Below, one piece after another: positions 6,832-16,300 of a stretch of DNA of 50,908 nucleotides; position 1 is the first letter of the stretch, and each line of letters opens with the position of its first letter. This DNA comes from a virus. Under the pieces are notes generated by a model, which was given only the letters and a program-made list of their open reading frames with translations, searched no databases and had not been told where the DNA came from. Made by a program: the position numbers and the translations under genes. Where the stretch lies: IMG/VR virus record IMGVR_UViG_3300024346_000102, positions 1 through 50,908 of that record; one strand, given 5' to 3'.

Positions 6832-8550
6832 ATGTGGAATAATGAATGGATTAAAGGAGAAGATTACCCAAAATGGGGAGATACAGAAGTTTATAAAAAA
6901 ACAATATCTGGTGGATATTTACTACAAGGCGAAACTCCTCGTGATGCTTACTTGCGTGTATCTAAAACTGTTGCTAGAAGATTATATAAACCAGAAATGG
7001 CTGAAAAATTTTTTGAATACATCTGGAATGGCTGGCTTTGCCTTGCTAGTCCGGTTCTTAGTAATACTGGTACTGACCGTGGTCTTCCTATATCATGCTT
7101 TGGTATTGATGTGGCAGATAGTATACAGGACATAGGACAAAAAAATCTAGAGATGATGCTACTCGCTAAGCACGGCGGTGGAGTTGGTATCGGTATAAAT
7201 CAAATAAGACCCGCTGGCGCTAAAATAACAGGAAATGGAACAAGTGACGGCGTTGTGCCTTTTTGTAAAATCTACGATTCAACAATACTTGCCACTAATC
7301 AAGGATCTGTCAGACGAGGAGCTGCATCGGTTAATATTAACATTGAACACTCCGATTTTGAAGAGTGGATCGAAATACGTGAACCCAAAGGAGACGTCAA
7401 TCGTCAATCACTTAACTTGCATCAGTGCGCTGTTGTCGGCGATAAGTTCATGCGAAAACTTGAACAAGGAGATAGAGAAGCTAGAAAACGTTGGGGAAAA
7501 CTACTTCAAAAGCGTAAAGCTACTGGAGAACCATATATCCTTTTTAAAGGAAATACAAATAAGAATAACCCCCCAGCCTATAAAGACAACGGATTAAAAG
7601 TACATATGACTAATATATGTTCTGAAATTACATTACACACAGATGAAAACCATAGCTTTGTATGTTGTTTATCATCATTAAATTTAGCAAAATATGAAGA
7701 GTGGAAAGGTACAAACCTTATTTACGACAGTATATGGTTCCTTGATGGGGTCATGGAAGAGTTTATACAAAGAGCTAAAGGCTTACGAGGTTTTGAAAAC
7801 GCGGTTAGGTCAGCTACGAAAGGAAGAGCTCTTGGCTTGGGAGTTTTGGGCTGGCACACGTACCTACAAGAAAAAGGTATATCGTTCGAGGGTTTACTTG
7901 CTCAGTTTGAAACTAGGAAAATCTTTAGTCAGATTAAAATTGAAAGCGAAAGGGCTAGTATGGCACTTGCAGAAACTTATGGAGAACCTTTATGGTGTTC
8001 TGGAACTGGTATGCGTAATACTCATTTACGCGCTGTGGCTCCCACTGTTTCTAATAGCAAGCTTAGTGGCAATGTTTCGCCGGGTATAGAACCTTGGGCG
8101 GCAAATGTTTTTACAGAACAGACAGCTAAAGGAACCTTTATACGTAAGAACCCTACTTTGTTAAAACTATTAAGAAAACTTAAAATAAATAACAATGAAA
8201 CATGGGATAAGATCATGGCTGACGGTGGTAGTGTGCAAAATATTATTGAGCTTGATGATGTTGTTATGGCGCACGAAACACCCGCAAAGGAGGTATTTAA
8301 AACTTTTAAGGAAATTAATCAACTAGAATTAGTTAATCAAGCTGGACTAAGACAGCAATATGTAGATCAGTCAGTTAGTTTAAACTTAGCTTTTCCTAGT
8401 GTAGCAACACCAAAGTGGATTAATAAAGTTCATTTTGAAGCATGGAAAAAAGGTGTTAAAACCTTATATTATACGCGGACAGAATCTGTTTTAAGAGGTG
8501 ATATTGCACAACAAGCAATGAATGAGGATTGTGTAGCTTGTGATGGTTAA
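6832..8550 (+). CDS. nrdA: Ribonucleotide reductase class I large (alpha) subunit
   Basis: A 572-residue catalytic subunit that reduces ribonucleotides to deoxyribonucleotides. Visible are the first redox cysteine in LPISCFG, the radical site NICSEI (N261, C263, E265), a following cysteine in SFVCCLSSLN, the radical-transfer tyrosine pair in TLYYTRTES, and a C-terminal shuttle pair CVACDG. It is much shorter than E. coli NrdA (761 residues) and its N-terminus begins directly before the catalytic core, so the ATP-cone that gives dATP inhibition is absent. That would leave dNTP synthesis unchecked during infection. DNA at about 7140-7460 and 7790-7860 is markedly GC-richer than the rest. Last gene before the convergent terminator. 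Confidence 0.95.
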   Translation: MWNNEWIKGEDYPKWGDTEVYKKTISGGYLLQGETPRDAYLRVSKTVARRLYKPEMAEKFFEYIWNGWLCLASPVLSNTGTDRGLPISCFGIDVADSIQDIGQKNLEMMLLAKHGGGVGIGINQIRPAGAKITGNGTSDGVVPFCKIYDSTILATNQGSVRRGAASVNINIEHSDFEEWIEIREPKGDVNRQSLNLHQCAVVGDKFMRKLEQGDREARKRWGKLLQKRKATGEPYILFKGNTNKNNPPAYKDNGLKVHMTNICSEITLHTDENHSFVCCLSSLNLAKYEEWKGTNLIYDSIWFLDGVMEEFIQRAKGLRGFENAVRSATKGRALGLGVLGWHTYLQEKGISFEGLLAQFETRKIFSQIKIESERASMALAETYGEPLWCSGTGMRNTHLRAVAPTVSNSKLSGNVSPGIEPWAANVFTEQTAKGTFIRKNPTLLKLLRKLKINNNETWDKIMADGGSVQNIIELDDVVMAHETPAKEVFKTFKEINQLELVNQAGLRQQYVDQSVSLNLAFPSVATPKWINKVHFEAWKKGVKTLYYTRTESVLRGDIAQQAMNEDCVACDG

Positions 8551-8582
8551 AAAGTTATAACTATTAGTTATTGTAATAAAAA

Positions 8583-8607
8583 AAGGGCTCTCGTAATGAG
8601 GGCCCTT
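8583..8607. terminator. Convergent bidirectional terminator
   Basis: A 10-bp GC-rich stem (AAGGGCTCTC / GAGGGCCCTT, one G:U or A:C position) with a 5-base GTAAT loop, preceded by a run of A and followed by CTTTTTT. The run on each side gives a U-tract in both directions. It lies between the ends of the rightward nrdA operon and the leftward late genes. Confidence 0.88.
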
Positions 8608-8660
8608 CTTTTTTAGGAACTTTAGGTATGGTACGCCTATTTTATTTTGTTCCTTGTTTT

Positions 8661-9017
8661 TTAAAGAACATTATCAATTCCTTTTGCAATACTTTTTTTA
8701 CCAATATTTTTAGCTAGAAATTTACCCATATTATAAAGACTTTTAGCTCCTCCTCCTAGTATTAATCCTAAACTACCTGAGCTTCCTAATCTTTGATTCA
8801 TCATCTCTTTAGGAATATCTTTTAATAAACCTTGCTCGTGTTGTTCTTCCGGTGTAATAGGAACACTTTCGTTATTCATTCTATTTCTAGTTAATTCAAT
8901 TTCAGCTAATCTTTCATTTGTGCTGTTATCAGATACAAGATTAGATACTTTGTTTAAAATACCATTGCTTTCATCAACCGGGCCTGTTCTTCTTGTTATT
9001 AATTCTTCGTCTTCCAT
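8661..9017 (-). CDS. Late-operon protein of unknown function
   Basis: A 118-residue protein beginning MEDEELITRRTGPVDE, with a charged middle and a Gly-rich, weakly hydrophobic C-terminal part (SLGLILGGGAKSLYNMGKFL). I chose the Met 4 bases after the upstream stop; an in-frame ATG at 9047 would add 10 residues and overlap the upstream gene by 26 bases. It is the last gene of the leftward late transcript. Function unknown. Confidence 0.55.
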   Translation of the reverse strand: MEDEELITRRTGPVDESNGILNKVSNLVSDNSTNERLAEIELTRNRMNNESVPITPEEQHEQGLLKDIPKEMMNQRLGSSGSLGLILGGGAKSLYNMGKFLAKNIGKKSIAKGIDNVL

Positions 9018-9021
9018 TTTT

Positions 9022-9513
9022 TTAAGGTTTTGATTTATATTTTCCATCTGGAAGATATTTTATCATTTTATCTATTGTTTTATTTTTACTATTATCCATA
9101 TTTGAGTTTCCAAAAGCGCCAACCACTGAGCCTGCAAGATTATTAGTTAAATCTTCAACGCTTTCTAAAAAAGCATCTTTAACACTAGATTTACCTTTTT
9201 TTACAGATGAATAACCAGCTTTAGCTTCATGAGCAGCGCCTAAAACATTTGCTCCAAAAGCAGCTAAACCTCTACCCATTATAGAATTACCTAAGCCAAA
9301 TGGAAGTTTATTTCTTAAACTTTCAGTAGTGTATTGAGCTGTTGTAACATGTCTAGGCGCATCCTGTTCAATGCCCCATTCACCACCATCATATCTATTT
9401 TTTATGTTAGTTACTGCTTTTTTCTTAGGGTTACCTAATTCATACGCTAATTTAGACTCTATAGTGCCTGGCGAATTTTTAATTTTTTTAAGTAATTTAT
9501 AAGGATCTGGCAT
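9022..9513 (-). CDS. Unknown protein with DxxRH...AHE motif
   Basis: A 163-residue protein. EQDAPRHVTTAQYTTE, then GAAHEAKAGY, then DLTNNLAGS give a D-x-x-R-H / H-E / D-x-x-N-N-x-x-G pattern spaced over about 70 residues, with a Gly/Ala-rich helix between. This resembles a pattern I associate with small phage and toxin-like proteins, where the polar residues may form a site, but I cannot name the family securely. It sits 2 bases from the next upstream gene in the lysis-proximal end of the late operon. Confidence 0.55.
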   Translation of the reverse strand: MPDPYKLLKKIKNSPGTIESKLAYELGNPKKKAVTNIKNRYDGGEWGIEQDAPRHVTTAQYTTESLRNKLPFGLGNSIMGRGLAAFGANVLGAAHEAKAGYSSVKKGKSSVKDAFLESVEDLTNNLAGSVVGAFGNSNMDNSKNKTIDKMIKYLPDGKYKSKP

Positions 9514-9515
9514 AA

Positions 9516-9749
9516 TTATTTTTTTGTTTTTCTACCTGCTCTAGCTTTTCCTTTTATAGCATCTGGTATATCACCAATTTGATCTCCAACTTCTTTTATA
9601 GCCTTAGCAACGTCTTGAAGTTCTTTTGCAGTAAGTTTGTATCTTTTTTTAATTTCTTTTACAGTAGCTATAGCTTTTTCATCTATATTAGTTTTGCTCC
9701 AAAGTAAATTCCATACGTCAATCCAATATTGTTTAGTTAATTTCCACAT
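9516..9749 (-). CDS. Small helical protein of unknown function
   Basis: A 77-residue protein with Trp-rich N-terminus (MWKLTKQYWIDVWNLLW), a long amphipathic helix and a very basic C-terminus (KGKARAGRKTKK). The start lies one base from the stop of the holin-like gene. Lysis-module location and a membrane-active-looking N-terminus are suggestive only. Confidence 0.5.
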   Translation of the reverse strand: MWKLTKQYWIDVWNLLWSKTNIDEKAIATVKEIKKRYKLTAKELQDVAKAIKEVGDQIGDIPDAIKGKARAGRKTKK

Positions 9750-9750
9750 A

Positions 9751-9906
9751 TTATTTATTTTTTTTTAATTTAATCCATTTGTCTATAGTATAACCTATTG
9801 TTACTAATAATAATACTACTTTTAATCCCATTTCTATATTAGTAAATGTTGTTACTCCTAATGTTGATGCGTTTATAATGTAAAGTTTTATTTGTTGAAT
9901 ATCCAT
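9751..9906 (-). CDS. Small holin-like membrane protein (51 aa)
   Basis: A 51-residue frame starting MDIQQIKLYIINASTLGVTT, with one membrane segment (GLKVVLLLVTIGYTI) and a basic tail (DKWIKLKKNK). It begins 4 bases after the stop of the T7-lysozyme-like amidase and ends one base before the next gene. Small size, a single TM helix, a charged C-terminus and position beside the endolysin are typical of class II/III-like holins or holin accessory proteins. A second holin candidate lies at 39812-40210, so one may act as pinholin or antiholin. Confidence 0.65.
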   Translation of the reverse strand: MDIQQIKLYIINASTLGVTTFTNIEMGLKVVLLLVTIGYTIDKWIKLKKNK

Positions 9907-9910
9907 TTTT

Positions 9911-10351
9911 TTATATTGAGGCGTTAGTTATATTACAGTATTCTTTATTGGCATCAAAGCAAGGGCAGGATTTTGATGAAAACTCATTGTGCCCATGTAT
10001 CGTAGCGGTTGGATGCAGTTTTATTAATGTTTTAAGCAATAGTAATAAGCTTTCTTTTTGTTCAGATGTTCTAGTATCTTTAGCTATCCATTTTCCATTA
10101 GAACCACGTTCTGATTCAACGCCTCCAATATAACAAATTCCTATTGATCCTTTATTGTGGTTTTTAACATGAGCTCCTTGTTCATATATATTTCTACCAT
10201 ACTCAATTGTACCGTCTAATAATACAACATAGTGATAACCTATACCTTTCCAGCCTCTTTTTAAATGCCACCGGTTTATTTCAGCTGCATCTAAATCTCT
10301 GCCTTCTTGTGTAGCAGAGCAATGTACTATTATTTTGTTTATTTCTCTCAT
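9911..10351 (-). CDS. N-acetylmuramoyl-L-alanine amidase (T7 lysozyme type)
   Basis: A 146-residue Amidase_2 protein that cuts the amide between MurNAc and L-Ala in peptidoglycan. Every T7 lysozyme active-site residue is present at nearly the same number: zinc ligands H10, H121 and C129 (T7 H17, H122, C130) and catalytic Y39 and K127 (T7 Y46, K128), in IIVHCSAT, GYHYVV and HGHNEFSSKSCPCF. No signal peptide, so export needs a holin; a holin-like gene follows. T7 lysozyme also inhibits T7 RNA polymerase; no such polymerase is seen here, so that role is not implied. It starts 1 base from the giant gene's stop. Confidence 0.95.
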   Translation of the reverse strand: MREINKIIVHCSATQEGRDLDAAEINRWHLKRGWKGIGYHYVVLLDGTIEYGRNIYEQGAHVKNHNKGSIGICYIGGVESERGSNGKWIAKDTRTSEQKESLLLLLKTLIKLHPTATIHGHNEFSSKSCPCFDANKEYCNITNASI

Positions 10352-10352
10352 T

Positions 10353-13300
10353 TTAAAATTCTATTTTATCAAACTTTAATGAATCACCAAAATTTATTGT
10401 GTCAAAATTAAGGCCATCACTAGATTTCTTGTTATCGCCATCTTCTATACCTAAGTTCCATTTACTATAACCAGCTAGCATAGCTAGTCTTTGCCAAGTT
10501 TCGTATTGAGTATTCATAGCGTCTTTTAGGTTTTCTGATTTTATATATAATCTATCTAAAGGTAGATTTATAGACGCCGAGGTAATAGATGCTCCTGCTT
10601 GAAGATAATATTTGTTATCTAAACTCCAACCTAAATACTCTGCCTCTTGTTTATTGTATTGAATAGATTCCCAGCCTTTCATTAATTTTCTTGCTTTTAT
10701 ACCAACCGGAGGTGAAACGTTTAAAGCTTCAACAAGTAGTTTTCCACTTTTATATCTACCTTTAGGATCAGCGTTTAATTCTATAGCTTTAGATACAACA
10801 TTTTTAATAGCTGCAACAAATGCTCCTTTTAAACCAGAACCTCTAAGAAGAGTATCCATAGCTCCATTTACAGCTCTATACTTACCTGTATCATATTTTC
10901 CTTTCTCATCTGCATACTCATCATCATCTAGCCACATTCCAAACAACGCATTTTGTAAAAAGTTAAACACCATGTTTTGCAAAGCAGCATAATAAGTTAT
11001 TTTAGCTACATTATTTCTCCAGTCACCTCTTCCTTTTGCTAAATCAACAACTGAATTTTTTATTATTCTTCCATATTGAAGCGGCGTGTTTTGAAAAGCC
11101 AAAATTAATCTACCTTGTATTGAGGCTTGAGTTTGAGATATTTTAGAAGGATCAGCAGATTGTTGACTTATTTCAGCTGCTTCGTAAAATTCTCTCATTG
11201 CTTGTGATTCAGCAGCGTCAATTTCTACACCTTGTTTAACTAAAGATTTTATTCTATTTCTATAAAAACTAGAACCACCAAGTGCTATTGCAAAACTATC
11301 AGCAAATCTAGTAGGCATAAAACCTTTCTTTAAAACCCAAGCTATAGCAGCTTTTGTTTTACCTGCAAATGTTTTGTTTCTAGGATCATTAACAACATCA
11401 ATGAGTTCTGCTTCTTGAATATCACTAAGCATTCCTTCTCTTCTATTTGACAAGTAAGCTGATTTCCAAAGGGTAGTAAAATCACTCCAAAACTGTTTTT
11501 GATTAATAAAAGTTTTAGCAGCTGCAAACACATTATTATCTGTAGTGTTTATAAAGTTAGTTGCAGAGATTGTTTGTAATAAAGCAGATCTCATGTTAAA
11601 GAACATTGTAACACCAACAGATCCATTTAACCAATTAACAAAAGCGCTCTGTTCTTTTGGTTTGTTTTTACCAGTTTGCATTCTTTTTGTAATATCCTTA
11701 AGAGCTGTAACAAAATCCGCACCTAAAGCAGCTTCTAGTTTATATAAGTTTTCTTTATCAAATATTAATTCCTTGTTTTGAATCCATCTTGATAAAAACT
11801 TTTCTCTATTAGAAAAATTAAGTATGTCTTGTATATCACTTAATACATTTCCTGAACTCCAACCTTTACTTGGTTCTATCCAGTTGTTTTTCATTTTAGA
11901 TATTTTTTCAAGATCTAGCGCAAAGCTTTTTAGTTTTGAGTTTTTTCTAATTATGTTACTTAAAAACATTATATCTTTACTATCTAAACCTGGTATTTCA
12001 ATTCTATTTCTTTTCCAAAGATAAACTCTTAAAGCAGTGTCTAATGAAAAACCACTGTACCCAGAATCTTCTGCTAATAATTTTTTTATTCCTTTGTTTT
12101 TCTTTAATAGGTTTTTAAAATCTCTATGTGCAACATTTTTAGCTTCAACCATATTCAACATACCCTCAGAATAAGGTTTTATTAAGTTATCGTTTAACCA
12201 TTTTAATTGTTTTTCTCCTTTTTTACCTTTACCAGAGGCTATCATATACATAAGACCTAAAAAATCTGAATCACCAGGTGGAAGCCACACGTTATTACCC
12301 CCAACAAGTTTACCTAAAATTTTACCTCTTTCTTCAGAAAAAACCTCGTCTACATTTATATTGTAGTTTTCTTCAATTATTTCATTTAACCCTTTTGAAA
12401 GGTTATTACTGTATTCGTTTCTTTCGTTATTTAAACTAAATTTAATATCACCTGTTTCTATAACATTTCTAGACATTTTACCTTTCCAATTAGCGTTGTT
12501 TTTAAAGTAAAAATCATTATAACCTTGGGATATTTTATCTATTAAATAATAAGAAATAGCTTTGTCATTCATGTTGCCTAAATCAGGAACATTAAATTTA
12601 ATAGCTTTTTTATTAAACTTTATAGTTTTTCTAGTTGCATCATCTATAGTTTCAGCCATAAACAATTGATCATTAACATCAGCTGTAGAAGATAAATAAT
12701 CAGATCCTTTAGCGTTATTCAAAGAGCCGTTATCTAAAGTAAATCTTTCTCTAAATTCTTTGTTAGAGTTTCTTTTTATATCTTTTATAGACTGCTTAAA
12801 CTGCTTGTTTGTTAAAGTAAATTCATCAAAAACAATTCCTTGTTCATTTGCTTCATTAACTTCGTAATTAAATCTTGATCTAAACATGTTAGCTAATCTT
12901 CCATACAATCTAGTTCTAGACTTAGCTTCAGAATCAAAAGTTATATTTTTTATATTAAACTTATTAACAGCCTCTAACAATCCATTGGCAACAATACTCA
13001 TTACTTTAAAAGAATCACCAGTTCCTGATATTTCTGTTGATGGTATTGTACCTGTAATAGTTTCTCCAGACCTATCAAAAGTTACATCTTTCATTAACGC
13101 AAATTGAAATTCATAACTGTCTTTTCCTTTAGGCATTAAGTTAAGTAAATAAGTTTTACCGTTAACAACAAAAGAAGCATTATACATTTGATCTGAATTT
13201 GGATCTCCAGGTATCATACTACTATCAGACCATTTTAAATCTGCTTTAGTATTTAAACTAAACTTAACACTAGGTGATTTACCTCTAGCTAAGTTGTTTA

Positions 13301-16300
13301 AAACTTTGTTTCTTATATTTGTGTTTTTAAGATCTCTGTATAAATCAACATTTCTTTTAGATAATTGTTCTAAAAAAGCATCATCTCTTACTGCGTTTCT
13401 AGCTTCTTGCAAAACAAGAACATCTCCAAATAATTCCATCAAAGCTGTTCTTCTGTCAAAATAAGCAGTAGCCCACAGTGTTTTACCTGTTCTACCTTGC
13501 TCCACAGGGTCAAAGCTGTTTAATAGTTTTTGCTTATTGTTTTTAGCTAGCTTGTCTATTATTCTAGTGGCTTCGTCTAAACCAAAATAGTTTTGTAAAA
13601 AACTAGCAACATTTAAGTTTTTAATTTTTCTAGGTTTTCCTTGATTATCAGAATCTTTAAGTCTTGGTGGTAATTTTTTTATTGCGTAAGTAGACTCACC
13701 TGTTACTGGATCAATAGGATTGTTTATAACATCAAATATTAATTTCCAATTATCAAACATAAAACTTTCTAATGAAGAAGAATTTTTAAAAGTCATTCTT
13801 CTTGTTAGTGTTTGTGATAATATAGCTAATTTTTCTTTAAAGTTTTTAAAGTCTAGATTTTCAATGTTACGAGAGTTTAATATTTCTCTTTTAACTTCAG
13901 CTACTATAATTTTAGCAGGACTAACTAACTCAGAATAAGCTTCATATGTTTTAACCATTCCGCCAGACCCTAGACTGTATGTTTTAAAAGACTTTAATTC
14001 TTTTAATTCTTTAGCTTCAGCGTTTGTTAAGCTTTGCTTGTTTTCTAGTTCTAAACCTCTTTTTAAATCTCTTTTTTGTCTTTCTAGTTCAGCTCTTTCT
14101 TTAGGGTCAGAAACCGTTGCTAGTCTTCTGTTAACAGCTATACCAGGGTCATTTGCATCGAGAGCAAAATCACCACCAACCGGTATACCTTGTATCTCTA
14201 TAGGTTTTCCATCTACATCTGTAAAGCCAAAATTAGGATCTTTAAGCAGTTCAATTAATTGATCTTGATCTTTTTCATAAGATTGTTTTTCTTGCTCTAA
14301 AACATCATTATCTACGTCTAAAATGGATGCTGTTATTCTGTCATCTATATCAGTTGTGTATTTTTGTGAAGTAACGCTACCTGTTTTAAGCGCTGCTTTC
14401 ATTTTATTTCTAAGTTGAGAATTTATCCAACCATTTAAATTGTCATTTTGAGTTATAAGTTCTCCTTTTTTGTTTTTATAACCTTTTTCGTCTAATTTAT
14501 TTAAAGTGTTGTTTATTTCATTAGAACTTAAATTATCATCTTGTAACTCTTTTCTTTTGTTTTCTCTAAGATTTAAAAATTCTTTATTAAAATTTCTTAT
14601 ATGAGGTAATAAAGCTATTTGAGTTTCTTGCAACATGTCTTCAGCACTGTAATCAGGTAGAGATCCGTATAATGTTTGAGCTTTAGAAAGTATTGGTGTT
14701 TCATATTGCTCTAATATTTCATAGAAAACTATATCATCAGGTGCTATGTTTGCCCATTTGTTTTTATTATATTTAGAGTTTATAGTATTTTTAAACTCAT
14801 CAGCATTAGACCTAGAAGTTGTTTTTAATGCAAATTTTTCATCAAAAGTATAATTATCTTGACTAACAGGTTCTTTAACCGGCTTTGGTTTTGAAACTTT
14901 CTTTTCATCAAGAAGTTCATTAGTTTCTTTTTTTAAAGCTTTTTTATCTACTTCAGCACCTTTTGTTCCTAATTTTTTAAATGCCTTATTTTTATCTAAA
15001 GACATAACTCTATTGTTCATAGATTTATTGTAGTCTTTTATAAAATTATAAACATCTCTACCTGAACCAAATTTAACATCTCTAACACCTAGAAATTGTA
15101 AAACCTGTCTAAATACATCTGCTAATTTAGTAAAAACATCTTCATTATATGTAACAGCGCCAACATCTATAGCTTCAGAATAAAGAGTTAAAACTTCTTC
15201 CCACTGTTTACCTAGTTCTGTTGATACTTTATTATTATATTCAGACTTTGTTATTGTTCCAGCTTTTAAATCTGCTTCAATTCCAGCAATACTGTTTTTA
15301 TAATAATTTATATAACCAGTAAAATCTTTTAAAAACTTAGCAGGCAAAGCAGTTAATTTAGAATCATTATTAGAAAGTCTTTCTTGTATTTTAAGTATTT
15401 CACCTAATAAAGATTTACCTAATAATATAGCAGCTTCAGGATCATTTTTTATTGTTTCATAAATTAATCCATGTAAAAACTCATGTTGTTTAACCCCTAT
15501 TCTTCCACCTTTAGCGGCTTTGTCATTGTTTATTAAAACAATTTTTTTCCCATCAAAATCTATTATACTTCCGTATTGTTGTGAAGTAAAATCTGCTTTT
15601 TCAGGGGTGTAGTTTAATTCGTTTATTAAAAAATCTTTAGCTTCTTGAACAGAATTAACTTCTTTCCATTCAGTATTAGTTATAATACCTTTTTTTATCG
15701 CAGCAGTTATTATTCCTGATTTTCTAGCAGTTAAATCATTATAATATACTCTTTGTATTTTCTCATCTAAAGCTTTTATTCTTTCGTCTGTAGCTGCATT
15801 AAAAGATTTGTCCTCTGTTTTACGTTGATTTCTTAGTTTACCAACTTCGTTAAGATCACCTAGTATTTCTTCAGCAGCTCGAGCGCTTATGTCGGTAGGC
15901 ATTCTATTTATGTTGTTATTAAAAGCATCTATTTCTTGTAAAACCTGATCTGCTTCTTCTTGAGTATATATACCTTGATTAACTTGATCTGCTAATATTT
16001 TTTTAACTTTCTTTTTCTTATAAGATAACAAACTTAAATTGTTAAATCTATCTACAGCACCCATACCTAGTAATTGCCTAGCTGATTTTTTAGCACCTTT
16101 TACAGCTACCCCAGCGCCAGGCATTATTGCACCAGCAAAAAACGAAAGCACAGTAGTGTCTATAAAATCTTGCATAGACATAGTATCTTTCATTATTTTT
16201 TTACCAGCGGATTCATTTACTTGTTTGTTAACAACAAATGTTTCACCTGACTGCTGTATGTTTTCTTGAAAAACTTCTTTAATACCTTCACCACTTAAAT

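Noticed and set aside
6692-7135. 147-aa frame on + strand across the small membrane protein and the start of nrdA
   Set aside because: It overlaps two better-supported genes in another frame, and its sequence has no protein-like motif; shadow frame.
8661-9047. 10-residue longer start for the last late gene
   Set aside because: Would overlap the upstream gene by 26 bases, while a Met 4 bases after its stop fits local spacing; the longer form remains possible.
16039-16269. Short + strand frames opposite the giant gene (also 11545-11781, 14038-14262, 16975-17187)
   Set aside because: Lie wholly antisense to one continuous 2643-codon gene and have no recognisable features.
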